Source: Nitrococcus sp. (GTDB lineage Bacteria > Pseudomonadota > Gammaproteobacteria > Nitrococcales > Nitrococcaceae). Taken from it: 6,333 nucleotides of DNA. Made by a program: the position numbers and the translations under genes. Each line of letters opens with the position of its first letter. Position 1 is the stretch's first letter. Below the pieces are notes generated by a model that saw only the letters and a program-made list of their open reading frames with translations, was not told the origin of the DNA and searched no databases. The DNA lies in the NCBI GenBank assembly GCA_030452365.1, contig JAKDMK010000148.1, positions 1 to 6,333 of the forward strand, given 5' to 3'. Of the stretch, positions 1 to 5,513 are shown in pieces.

Positions 1-1
1 G

Positions 2-886
2 TTTACGCATGGCGGCGCAGACGATGAGTTTGCCGTTCTTGCCTTGGGCCTTGAGACGCTCGCAGAAGGCTCTAATGAGGGGATTGTGGCGCCATGCCAC
101 CATGGCGGGCATGTATAGGGCTTTGCGGAGCAAGGCATCACCGGTTTTCGACAAGCGGGTGTGGCCTTTCCACTTCCCGGACTGGTGCTCAGCGGGCGAG
201 AGGCCGGCGAAGGCCGCCACACAGCGGGCGTTGTCGAAGCGGGTGACATCGCCCAGTGCCGCGAGTAACACGGCGATGGTGGCCTCGCCCAGGCCAGGGA
301 TGGAATCGAGCAAGTCACGTCGTGAGCTGAGCTCTGGGTCCTGGTCAATGTGCTCACGGATGCGCTGGCGCGTAGCGGTGATCTCGGTCCCGAGGGTGGC
401 GAGCAGCGTCTCGATGGATGCCCGCACGGAGGCATCCGCTCCCTCTAAGCGGTTGCGCTCCATCTGGCGCATCTCCAAGAGGTTCTCGAGGCGGCGCACC
501 AGAGCTTGCAACTGGCGCACGGCCAGGGTCGGTGGCTCCCACAGCGCAGGCCGCTGGCTTTGGCAGAAACGGGCGATGAGCTTGGCATCACTCTTATCGG
601 TCTTGGTGCGGCTGAGCTCGGCTTGGCCGAAGGCGTGGATTTGGGCTGGGTTGATCACGCTGACGGCAAAGCTGCGATCGAGCAGGAAGAACGCCAGGGC
701 CTCGCCATAGCGGCCGGTGGCCTCCAGGCAAACATGAGGTTGCGAGAAAGCTTCAAGCCAAGCCGCAAGCTCTCTGAACCCTTCGGGCGTATTGCGGAAG
801 ACTTTAGTTTTGTATTTGCCATTGCGCAGAGCGGCTGCATCAAACTTGGATTTGGCAATATCGATACCTATGGGGGTCGAGGTCAT
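2..886 (-). CDS. IS110-family transposase (DEDD recombinase), C-terminus cut by window edge
   Basis: This is the recombinase that excises and inserts the element under guidance of a bridge RNA. The minus-strand frame is open from ATG 886 to the window edge, giving 295 residues. Family members are usually about 320-350 aa, so only the tail is missing. The N-terminal RuvC-like domain shows the tetrad D9 (GIDIAKSKFD), E55 (CLEATGRYG), D97 and D100 (RTKTDKSDAKLIARF). A charged, probably coiled-coil stretch covers about 125-185. The C-terminal Transposase_20 domain begins near 191 (LLDSIPGLGEATIAVLLAAL) and contains AGLSPAEHQSGKWKG. S236 in HQSG lies at the spacing expected for the catalytic serine of IS621 (Ser241, with the DEDD residues shifted by the same 2-5 positions). 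An AGGAG ribosome binding site (plus-strand 892-896) lies 5 nt before the start. No internal stop or frameshift is visible, so the enzyme looks intact so far. Confidence 0.95.
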   Translation of the reverse strand, partial: MTSTPIGIDIAKSKFDAAALRNGKYKTKVFRNTPEGFRELAAWLEAFSQPHVCLEATGRYGEALAFFLLDRSFAVSVINPAQIHAFGQAELSRTKTDKSDAKLIARFCQSQRPALWEPPTLAVRQLQALVRRLENLLEMRQMERNRLEGADASVRASIETLLATLGTEITATRQRIREHIDQDPELSSRRDLLDSIPGLGEATIAVLLAALGDVTRFDNARCVAAFAGLSPAEHQSGKWKGHTRLSKTGDALLRKALYMPAMVAWRHNPLIRAFCERLKAQGKNGKLIVCAAMRK

Positions 887-930
887 GGAAACTCCTAAAG
901 AGGCAAACCTAAACACTCTGATCGATCAAG

Positions 931-1127
931 CCTCCCGCCCGGTTCAGCCTTATCCATCCAGGTTCTTGCCCAAGGCAGACCTACGATACCGTTCGAACTC
1001 GAAGGCGAGGAAGGGGAGTCGGGCGACTATCTACGTAACGGGCTTCGCTCCCAAGGGTGGATACGTCTTGCCCGACTCCCGGCCCGATGATCAGTCGGGG
1101 ATTCTGCCCCTTGCGTCGAGCAGAATC
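931..1127 (-). ncRNA. Putative bridge RNA of the IS110 element
   Basis: Read on the minus strand, this roughly 197-nt stretch upstream of the transposase folds into three units in the order known for IS110 bridge RNAs. First is a 5' stem-loop with an 8-bp perfect stem (1127-1120 with 1107-1100, 12-nt loop). Second is a target-binding loop with an 11-bp perfect basal stem (1080-1070 with 1024-1014) enclosing 45 nt. Third is a donor-binding loop with basal arms around 1010-995 and 945-931 and an apical hairpin at 982-960. In the target loop, RNA positions 1063-1053 read TATCCACCCTT, identical to the top strand beside the IS end. Positions 1039-1031 read GTTACGTAG, whose complement is CT-ACGTAAC. 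Both guides contain the CT core. The fold was done by eye and the RNA ends are approximate. Location and size agree with the 177-nt IS621 bridge RNA. Confidence 0.75.
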
Positions 1128-1130
1128 GAG

Positions 1131-1136
1131 ATATAA
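1131..1136 (-). promoter_or_regulatory. Possible -10 box of the bridge RNA / transposase promoter
   Basis: On the minus strand the hexamer TTATAT spans the inferred core-left-end junction, just upstream of the first bridge-RNA stem. No good -35 is present in the flanking REP. For IS110 elements a promoter is known to form when the right end (-35) joins the left end (-10) in the excised circle, and this position would fit that. The right end is outside the window, so the -35 cannot be checked. Confidence 0.3.
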
Positions 1137-1212
1137 GGGTGGATAAGCGCAGCGCATCCACCGACAAGCCTGCGAATGAGAAAGCGGTGGATGCGCTGCG
1201 CTTATCCACCCT
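1136..1212. repeat. REP-type inverted doublet (perfect 28-bp arms, 21-nt spacer)
   Basis: Positions 1136-1163 are a perfect reverse complement of 1185-1212. Each arm is also a hairpin unit: GGTGGAT at 1138-1144 pairs with ATCCACC at 1156-1162 around GCGC repeats, and the same holds at 1186-1210. The region is therefore two REP-like units in opposite orientation, as in a BIME. Repeats beginning AGGGTGGATAAGCG are, from memory, common between genes in gammaproteobacteria. The left outer edge abuts the IS end, and the right outer edge reads TTATCCACCCTACACG, close to the target predicted from the bridge RNA. Confidence 0.85.
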
Positions 1213-1315
1213 ACACGTTTTCTGAATTACGTATTGCTAATCCACAAATTGAGACTAAGTAAGCGCCGTTTGCCGGGAACCCCGGCGGCCAACACATGGG
1301 ACCGCCGCCGCCTGC
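1213..1315. other. Intergenic spacer between the REP doublet and the porin promoter
   Basis: No gene is recognised here. The reading frame of the porin stays open back to about 1234, but it lacks a convincing start and ribosome binding site. Two small GC-rich hairpins are visible: GCCGGG-AAC-CCCGGC at 1272-1286, and CGGCGG (1283-1288) pairing with a CCGCCG near 1302-1307. The GC-rich stretch running into the T-tract at 1321 is only weakly terminator-like. Confidence 0.5.
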
Positions 1316-1329
1316 GCGGGCTTTTATTT

Positions 1330-1346
1330 TTTACATTCTTTTTACG
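1330..1346 (+). promoter_or_regulatory. Putative KdpE operator upstream of the porin gene
   Basis: TTTACA (1330-1335) and TTTACG (1341-1346) form a direct repeat with an 11-bp period inside a T-rich tract. I recall the E. coli kdp operator, bound by the response regulator KdpE, as TTTATA-N5-TTTACA with the same period. A third TTTACG lies at 1373-1378, and a conserved possible -10, TACATT, at 1390-1395. Assignment rests on this resemblance and on the paralogous copy before kdpF. Confidence 0.6.
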
Positions 1347-1389
1347 CCGCCACCGAGTTTCGGCATGGCATTTTTACGCGCGTCCTTTC

Positions 1390-1395
1390 TACATT
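1390..1395 (+). promoter_or_regulatory. Possible -10 element of the porin promoter
   Basis: TACATT sits within CCTTTCTACATTACG, which is identical in both promoter copies although neighbouring bases have diverged. It begins 49 bp after the second KdpE-like half-site, close to the spacing I recall between operator and -10 in E. coli kdp. No consensus -35 is visible, as expected for an activator-dependent promoter. Confidence 0.4.
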
Positions 1396-1425
1396 ACGCG
1401 TGCAATGCCAGCACAGGAGACGATG

Positions 1426-2682
1426 ATGACTGTTATCGGTGGGCTTGCCGTAGCGGCGGCAATAAACAATTCTAGGAATATTATCAGGGGACTCAAAAAA
1501 TCGGATTTCGCGTCGTCAACTCGACGCTTTCGCACCCGCCTTGCCGGCGGCGTCTTGGGTGGACTGCTGTTAGCCGTTTCCCCGGCGCTCTGGGCTGAGG
1601 AGAGTTGCCCGTGTGGGAGCAGTTGCAGCGGCGAGGCGGCCGCAGCCGACGACAAGGCGTTCAGCCTCGACTCGCTGCTGGGTGATGCCGTGCCGTTCAC
1701 CATTGGCGGCTGGACGCAGCTCGGTTATACGAACGACAGCGACGGTGTGTTCAACACGTCCCCAGACGAGATCAACCTGCACGAACAATGGCTCTACGCC
1801 GAGCGCGTTGCCGACGGCCGCTGCGGGTGGGATTTTGGCTTTCGCCTCGATGCGATCTATGGCACGGACGCACAGAACACGCAGGCCTTCGGCGAGCCGC
1901 CCCCGCAGCACCACTTTGACACCGAATGGGACTACGGCATCCACGGTTGGGCTTTGCCGCAGGTGTATGTCGAGGTCGCCAATGGCGATTGGTCCGTGAA
2001 GGGCGGCCACTTCTTGACGCTCATCGGCTATGAATCCGTCCCCGCCACGGTCAACTTCTTTTTCAGCCGTCCCTTCACGTTCAACTTCAACGAACCCTTT
2101 ACCCACACCGGCGTGTTGGGAACCTATACCGCGTCGGATGCCGTCACCCTGTACGGCGGCTGGACTGCCGGCTGGGACACGGGCTTCGATAGTTTCGACG
2201 GGGGTAACAACTTCCTTGGCGGTGTGGGCTTTGGATTGAGCGATAGGGTGACCGTCACTTACGCCCTTACCGCGGGCGACCTCGGCTTCCCGCAGGGCGA
2301 AGGCTATAGCCACAGTCTCGTGGTGGATACGACCCCGGCCCCGGATTGGAATTACGTCTTCCAATGGGATCAGGTCGAAGTCAATGCGAACCCCTTTGGG
2401 CCCAACACCAACCACCGCTCCGGGGTTGTTAACTACCTGTTCTACACGATCAACAATGCGTTCAAGGCGGGTGTACGGGCCGAATGGTTTCGCTCCGGCA
2501 GCCACTCGGTTTACGAGATCACCACCGGTGTGAACGTGCGGCCTATACCGAACCTCGTCATCCGGCCGGAGTTCCGCTGGCAGTTCGCCGACGGCCAAGA
2601 CGATGAACAGTTTTTCGCCAACCAGCTCGGCATTCCGACCGGTGGGACGATCTTCGGCATTGACGTGATATTGACCTATTGA
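1426..2682 (+). CDS. Outer-membrane beta-barrel protein, BBP2 (OmpL-like) porin family
   Basis: This is probably an outer-membrane channel; its substrate is unknown. From ATG 1426 it has 418 residues. AGGAG at 1415-1419 lies 6 nt upstream, and an adjacent ATG at 1423 is only 3 nt away. Residues 1-40 are long for a signal n-region (basic RRFRTRL at 33-39), 41-54 are hydrophobic, and cleavage is expected after ALWA at 57. The mature protein starts with a Cys-rich patch (CPCGSSC, 61-67) and an Asp/Ala linker. From about 90 it shows alternating barrel strands rich in aromatic residues and Gly: FTIGGWTQLGYTND, LHEQWLYAER, WDFGFRLDAIYGTD, the conserved GHFLTLIGYESVPA near 194-207, FSRPFTFNFNEPFTHTGVLGTY, and a terminal strand ending in Tyr, typical of barrel proteins. 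The first ~10 codons derive from a kdpF copy, so the native start seems to have been replaced. Its kdp-like promoter suggests co-expression with the K+ pump. The family call is firm; the transport role is inferred. Confidence 0.85.
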   Translation: MTVIGGLAVAAAINNSRNIIRGLKKSDFASSTRRFRTRLAGGVLGGLLLAVSPALWAEESCPCGSSCSGEAAAADDKAFSLDSLLGDAVPFTIGGWTQLGYTNDSDGVFNTSPDEINLHEQWLYAERVADGRCGWDFGFRLDAIYGTDAQNTQAFGEPPPQHHFDTEWDYGIHGWALPQVYVEVANGDWSVKGGHFLTLIGYESVPATVNFFFSRPFTFNFNEPFTHTGVLGTYTASDAVTLYGGWTAGWDTGFDSFDGGNNFLGGVGFGLSDRVTVTYALTAGDLGFPQGEGYSHSLVVDTTPAPDWNYVFQWDQVEVNANPFGPNTNHRSGVVNYLFYTINNAFKAGVRAEWFRSGSHSVYEITTGVNVRPIPNLVIRPEFRWQFADGQDDEQFFANQLGIPTGGTIFGIDVILTY

Positions 2683-2703
2683 GGGCAACCGGCGGATGCG
2701 CGG

Positions 2704-2769
2704 ATCGCCGAGTGCAACTCGGCGATTCCAAACATTCGGCGCATTACGGCCTATTCGGCCTAATGCGCC
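2704..2769. repeat. Two adjacent hairpin repeats after the porin gene
   Basis: The first is a perfect 10-bp stem with a GCA loop (ATCGCCGAGT at 2704-2713, ACTCGGCGAT at 2717-2726). The second is a 13-bp stem with one bulged C and a TATTC loop: GGCGCATTA-c-GGCC at 2738-2751 and GGCCTAATGCGCC at 2757-2769, followed by CTACGG. The second resembles the dispersed intergenic repeats built on TAATGCGCCCTACG, and is a different family from the doublet at 1136. Neither stem is followed directly by a T-run, so an intrinsic terminator is doubtful, though they may protect the 3' end of the porin mRNA or act as barriers. Confidence 0.7.
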
Positions 2770-2829
2770 CTACGGCAACCGATGCCAGCGGCCTTGTGGG
2801 TAAGAGTCAGGCCTTTGCGGGCTTTTATT

Positions 2830-2846
2830 TTTACATATTTTTTACG
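2830..2846 (+). promoter_or_regulatory. Putative KdpE operator of the kdp operon
   Basis: TTTACA (2830-2835) and TTTACG (2841-2846) form an 11-bp-period direct repeat in a T-rich tract, followed by GCTGCC as the E. coli site is followed by a GC-rich run. A third TTTACG at 2873-2878 lies 32 bp (about three helical turns) further on, and TACATT at 2890-2895 is a possible -10. KdpE is the response regulator paired with sensor kinase KdpD. The kdpDE genes are not in this window. Confidence 0.65.
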
Positions 2847-2889
2847 CTGCCACTGGGTTTCGGCCTAGCATTTTTACGCACGGCCTTTC

Positions 2890-2895
2890 TACATT
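2890..2895 (+). promoter_or_regulatory. Possible -10 element of the kdp promoter
   Basis: TACATT begins 49 bp downstream of the second operator half-site, within a 15-bp block identical to the porin promoter. The start codon of kdpF is about 30 nt beyond, so the leader would be short. A recognisable -35 is missing, consistent with dependence on KdpE. Confidence 0.4.
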
Positions 2896-2925
2896 ACGTG
2901 TGAACTACCGTTGCGGGAGACGATG

Positions 2926-3015
2926 ATGAACTTTATCGGTGTGATTGTCGTGGCGATAACAGTGCTGCTGACGGCGTATTTGTTTTACGCGTTGATTCGC
3001 CCGGAAAAATTCTAG
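2926..3015 (+). CDS. kdpF: Potassium-transporting ATPase subunit KdpF
   Basis: KdpF is a single-helix inner-membrane peptide that stabilises the KdpFABC K+ pump. From ATG 2926 the product has 29 residues, the same length as E. coli KdpF. It is almost entirely one membrane helix (IGVIVVAITVLLTAYLFYAL, about 4-23) followed by the family ending IRPEKF, comparable to the E. coli YALINAEAF tail. GGGAG at 2915-2919 lies 6 nt before this ATG; the in-frame ATG at 2923 is too close to it. It is the first gene of the operon, directly behind the putative KdpE-controlled promoter. Confidence 0.9.
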   Translation: MNFIGVIVVAITVLLTAYLFYALIRPEKF

Positions 3016-3068
3016 GCGATGCTGAGATTGTCAAACCCTAATTTGATTCAGATGCAAGAGGTTCTCCA

Positions 3069-3152
3069 ATGTTTGATCTAATTTATGTCGCCCTGACGCT
3101 CGCGTGCTTCGCGGGGTTCGCATACTACGTGATCGCGCTGGACAGAATTTAA
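3069..3152 (+). CDS. Small single-helix membrane protein between kdpF and kdpA (27 aa)
   Basis: ATG 3069 is preceded by AAGAGG (3056-3061) with 7-nt spacing and is followed by 27 codons and TAA. The product begins [14 protein letters not shown], continues as one hydrophobic helix to about residue 24, and ends ALDRI. It starts 53 nt after kdpF and stops 13 nt before kdpA, inside the operon. From memory, similar tiny proteins of the pattern LIY-ALT-FF-Y-x-DRL occur beside kdpF/kdpA in other bacteria, usually unnamed. It could be an extra KdpF-like subunit or a regulator of the pump. Its coding status is supported by the ribosome binding site, position and composition; its function is unknown. 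Confidence 0.75.
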   Translation: MFDLIYVALTLACFAGFAYYVIALDRI

Positions 3153-3165
3153 CCGGAGCACCGAC

Positions 3166-4881
3166 ATGACTATCGATATCCTGTATTTCGTCGTCGCCCT
3201 TGCCGTGATGACCGGACTCGCGGTGCCCATGGGCATGTGGCTGGCGAGGACGTTCACCGGCACCCGGCATTATCTGCCCGAACGGTGGACCTATCGTCTG
3301 CTCGGGGTCGACCCCGATAAGGAATCCGGCTGGAAGGGCTATGCGCTGGGGTTGGTGCTCTCGAATGCCGTGATGATGCTGCTCGGCTATGCGCTGCTGC
3401 GCTTGCAGCTCTTCCTGCCGCTCAATCCCCTGGACCTCGCGCCGCAGCCCCCGCATACGGCCTTCAACACGACGGCGTCATTCATCACCAACACCAACTG
3501 GCAGAGCTATTCGGGTGAAAACCTGTCGAACTTCAGCCAGATGGCTGTCATCACCTTCTTGATGACGACAAGCGCCGCCACCGGTGTCGCCGCCTGCGCC
3601 GCGTTCATCCGTGGGCTGGGCCGCAAATCGGCCGACACCATCGGTAACTTCTGGGTGGACCTCACGCGCGTGATCTACAGGGTGTTCGCGCCGATCTGCT
3701 TCCTGCTGGCGCTGTTTTTCGTCTGGCAGGGCATGCCGCAAACGCTGGACTCGCAGGTGGTCGCCAGCACTCTAGAGGGCACCGAGCAGGCCATCCGTAT
3801 CGGCCCGGTGGCGAGCCTCGAGACCATCAAGCACATCGGCACCAACGGCGGCGGCTTTTTCGGCATGAACGCAGCGCATCCCTACGAGAACCCGACCCCG
3901 CTGACCAACGTGCTGCATATTCTGTCCATGTTGCTGATCCCCTCCGCTTTGACCTACGCCTTCGGCACCATGCTGCTGCGCCGGCGCCAGGGCTGGGTGT
4001 TCTTCGGCGCGTTCATGGTGTTGTTCGTCAGCTCGCTGACCGTAATGTATTCGGCGGAGCAGTACGGCAACCCGTTGCTGGCCGCGGTGGGCGTGCAGCA
4101 GGACCTACCGGTAACCGACACCGGCGGCAGCATGGAGGGCAAGGAGCTGCGTTTCGGCATCTCCGATACCAGCCTGTTCGCCGTGACCACCACCTCCGCG
4201 ACCACCGGCTCGGTGAATGCCATGCACGACTCGCTGACCCCACTGGGCGGCGGCGTGACGCTCTGGGGCATGATGCTGAACGCGGTGTGGGGCGGTGATG
4301 GCGTCGGCTTCATCAATCTGATCGGGTTCGCGATTATCGCCGTGTTCCTGATCGGTATGATGATTGGGCGCAGCCCCGAGCTTCTCGGTAAGAAGATCGA
4401 GGCGCGCGAAGTAAAGCTCACCATGCTGGCAGTGCTGGCGCATCCGATTATCCTGCTCGGCTTCACCGCGCTGGCCGTGCTCTGGCCCGGCACGGCGGAT
4501 AACCTGAACAATTTCGGCGCCCACGGCTTCAGCGAGTATCTCTACGCCTACGCCTCGGGCACGGCCAACAACGGCTCCTGCTTTTGCGGCCTGGGCGCAA
4601 ACAACCCGTTCTTCAACACCACCATCGGCCTCGCCATGCTGTTCGGCCGCTTCCTGACCCTGTTGCCGATGCTGGCCGTCGCCGGCTCGCTCGCGGCCAA
4701 GCGTACGGTTCCGGCCAGTGCCGGCACCTTGGATACCGCCACCCCGACCTTCGCGGTGGTGCTGGTCTCCGTGGTCCTGATCGTCGGCGGCTTGACCTTC
4801 TTCCCGGCGTTGGCCCTGGGCCCGATCGTCGAGCACTTCCAGATGCTGGACGGTCAATTGCTGCCCGGCAACATCCAGTGA
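3166..4881 (+). CDS. kdpA: Potassium-transporting ATPase subunit KdpA (K+-selective channel-like subunit)
   Basis: KdpA binds and selects K+ in the inner membrane and feeds the pump; it belongs to the SKT superfamily with four selectivity-filter repeats. It has 571 residues (E. coli 557), starting at ATG 3166 with GGAG (3154-3157) 8 nt upstream. Filter segments in order are: [10 protein letters not shown] (109-118) with SQM and TSAATG (135-140); [19 protein letters not shown] (226-244); [21 protein letters not shown] (342-362); and [13 protein letters not shown] (465-477). These carry the conserved Asn and Gly residues of the family. About ten hydrophobic helices are visible, the first at 5-26. 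The product is full-length with no missing motif. The stop codon overlaps the ribosome binding site of kdpC, implying tight co-translation. Confidence 0.98.
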   Translation: MTIDILYFVVALAVMTGLAVPMGMWLARTFTGTRHYLPERWTYRLLGVDPDKESGWKGYALGLVLSNAVMMLLGYALLRLQLFLPLNPLDLAPQPPHTAFNTTASFITNTNWQSYSGENLSNFSQMAVITFLMTTSAATGVAACAAFIRGLGRKSADTIGNFWVDLTRVIYRVFAPICFLLALFFVWQGMPQTLDSQVVASTLEGTEQAIRIGPVASLETIKHIGTNGGGFFGMNAAHPYENPTPLTNVLHILSMLLIPSALTYAFGTMLLRRRQGWVFFGAFMVLFVSSLTVMYSAEQYGNPLLAAVGVQQDLPVTDTGGSMEGKELRFGISDTSLFAVTTTSATTGSVNAMHDSLTPLGGGVTLWGMMLNAVWGGDGVGFINLIGFAIIAVFLIGMMIGRSPELLGKKIEAREVKLTMLAVLAHPIILLGFTALAVLWPGTADNLNNFGAHGFSEYLYAYASGTANNGSCFCGLGANNPFFNTTIGLAMLFGRFLTLLPMLAVAGSLAAKRTVPASAGTLDTATPTFAVVLVSVVLIVGGLTFFPALALGPIVEHFQMLDGQLLPGNIQ

Positions 4882-4890
4882 GGCAATGAC

Positions 4891-5484
4891 ATGAGCGAAC
4901 AAATTTCCATCATCAAAGGTGAGCTCCGTCCCGTTCTGGTTTCCGCGCTGTTCTTCATGCTGCTGACGGGCCTCGCCTATCCGCTGTTCACCACGGCCGT
5001 AGCCAATGTGCTGTTCCCGTATCAGGCGCAAGGCGGCCTGATACGGGTGGACGGAGAGATCATCGGCGCCGAGCTGATCGGCCAGCCGTTCACCACGCCT
5101 GGTTATTTCCATCCGCGCCCCAGCGCGGTGGCTTACGACGCGATGGCCGGCTATGGCAGCAATCTCGGGCCGACCAACCCAAAGCTGACCGAGAAGGTCG
5201 CCGAACGCGTACAAGCCTACCGCGCGACCAACGGCCTGCCCGAGGACGCCCGGGTGCCCGTGGATGCGGTGACGGCCTCGGCCTCCGGGCTCGACCCCCA
5301 CATCTCCATAGCCAACGCCCGCCTGCAGGCGGCGCGGGTGGCGAAGGCCCGGGATTTGCCGCAGGAGCGGGTGCTCGGCCTGATTGCCGAGTACAGCACG
5401 CCGCGACAACTGCTCCTGCTCGGACAGCCGCGCGTCAACGTGCTCAAGATCAACCTGGCGCTGGACGCCTTGCAGCGCCAATAG
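4891..5484 (+). CDS. kdpC: Potassium-transporting ATPase subunit KdpC
   Basis: KdpC is the single-span accessory subunit of KdpFABC, thought to increase ATP or K+ affinity. It has 197 residues, a normal length. An N-terminal helix at about 13-38 (RPVLVSALFFMLLTGLAYPL) is followed by a periplasmic domain with the family motifs GQPFTTPGYFHPRPSA (64-79), YGSNLGPTNP (88-97), VDAVTASASGLDPHIS (124-139) and a C-terminal LGQPRVNVLKINLALD. It starts 9 nt after the kdpA stop. GTGAGG (4878-4883), 7 nt upstream, includes that stop codon. Unlike E. coli, kdpC comes before kdpB here. It is intact. Confidence 0.97.
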   Translation: MSEQISIIKGELRPVLVSALFFMLLTGLAYPLFTTAVANVLFPYQAQGGLIRVDGEIIGAELIGQPFTTPGYFHPRPSAVAYDAMAGYGSNLGPTNPKLTEKVAERVQAYRATNGLPEDARVPVDAVTASASGLDPHISIANARLQAARVAKARDLPQERVLGLIAEYSTPRQLLLLGQPRVNVLKINLALDALQRQ

Positions 5485-5513
5485 CCGTATCGGACAGCTT
5501 CTGAGGAATCATC

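Larger units (their letters stand above)
1..1135 (-). mobile_element. IS110-family insertion sequence, left end and most of the transposase (right end outside window)
   Basis: The element comprises the DEDD transposase read leftwards from 886 and a 249-nt structured noncoding left end at 887-1135. The left boundary is placed at 1135/1136. There the sequence changes to the outer edge of a REP palindrome, and the putative bridge-RNA target guide matches the flank exactly across this point. The inferred core dinucleotide is CT on the minus strand (1137-1136). IS110-family elements typically lack terminal inverted repeats and do not make classic target duplications, which fits their absence at this end. 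The right end lies beyond position 1, so completeness cannot be judged. Confidence 0.85.
1316..1455 (+). repeat. Direct repeat copy 1: promoter-leader-start block shared with kdpF
   Basis: This block aligns with 2817-2955 at an offset of 1500-1501 with a single 1-nt gap. By hand count it is about 80% identical over the 120 nt before the start region and about 77% over the first ten codons. Conserved islands are GCGGGCTTTTATTTTT, the two TTTAC half-sites, TTTCGGC, CATTTTTACGC, CCTTTCTACATTACG, and GGAGACGATGATGA followed by TTATCGGT. The copies lie on either side of the porin gene in the same orientation. Confidence 0.9.
2817..2955 (+). repeat. Direct repeat copy 2: native kdp promoter, leader and start of kdpF
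   Basis: This is the partner of 1316-1455. It leads into an intact kdpF, so it is presumably the ancestral copy. Divergence is concentrated between the -10 region and the ribosome binding site (2901-2914), while operator, -10 and translation-start segments are conserved, suggesting selection on the regulatory parts. Confidence 0.9.

Noticed and set aside
9..898. Plus-strand open frames of 233 and 130 codons at the left edge
   Set aside because: They lie opposite the minus-strand transposase, whose DEDD and serine motifs are all present and continuous.
1..1212. CRISPR array or tRNA gene
   Set aside because: No regularly spaced repeats or cloverleaf were seen. The repeats present are inverted hairpins and bridge-RNA structure.
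1234..1425. Earlier start for the porin frame (TTG 1234 or ATG 1405)
   Set aside because: The extension would translate the duplicated promoter, and there is no ribosome binding site there. AGGAG is correctly spaced only for ATG 1426.
1570..2688. 372-codon open frame antisense to the porin gene
   Set aside because: It mirrors the codon pattern of a clear beta-barrel gene on the plus strand. Its product has no recognisable domain, so it is a shadow of GC-rich coding sequence.
2784..2834. Intrinsic terminator ahead of the kdp promoter (GC-rich stretch then T-run)
   Set aside because: Only a 3-5 bp stem can be drawn before the T-tract, and the T-tract itself is better explained as the operator.
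2679..2903. 74-codon plus-strand frame after the porin
   Set aside because: It runs through two hairpin repeats and the kdp promoter, and it lacks a ribosome binding site.
3018..3080. 20-codon frame between kdpF and the next small gene
   Set aside because: It has no ribosome binding site, is not hydrophobic, and overlaps the start of the better-supported 27-aa ORF.
4105..5481. 458-codon minus-strand open frame across kdpA and kdpC
   Set aside because: It overlaps two unmistakable genes, is rich in Arg/Gly/His/Gln as expected of an antisense shadow, and shows no motif.
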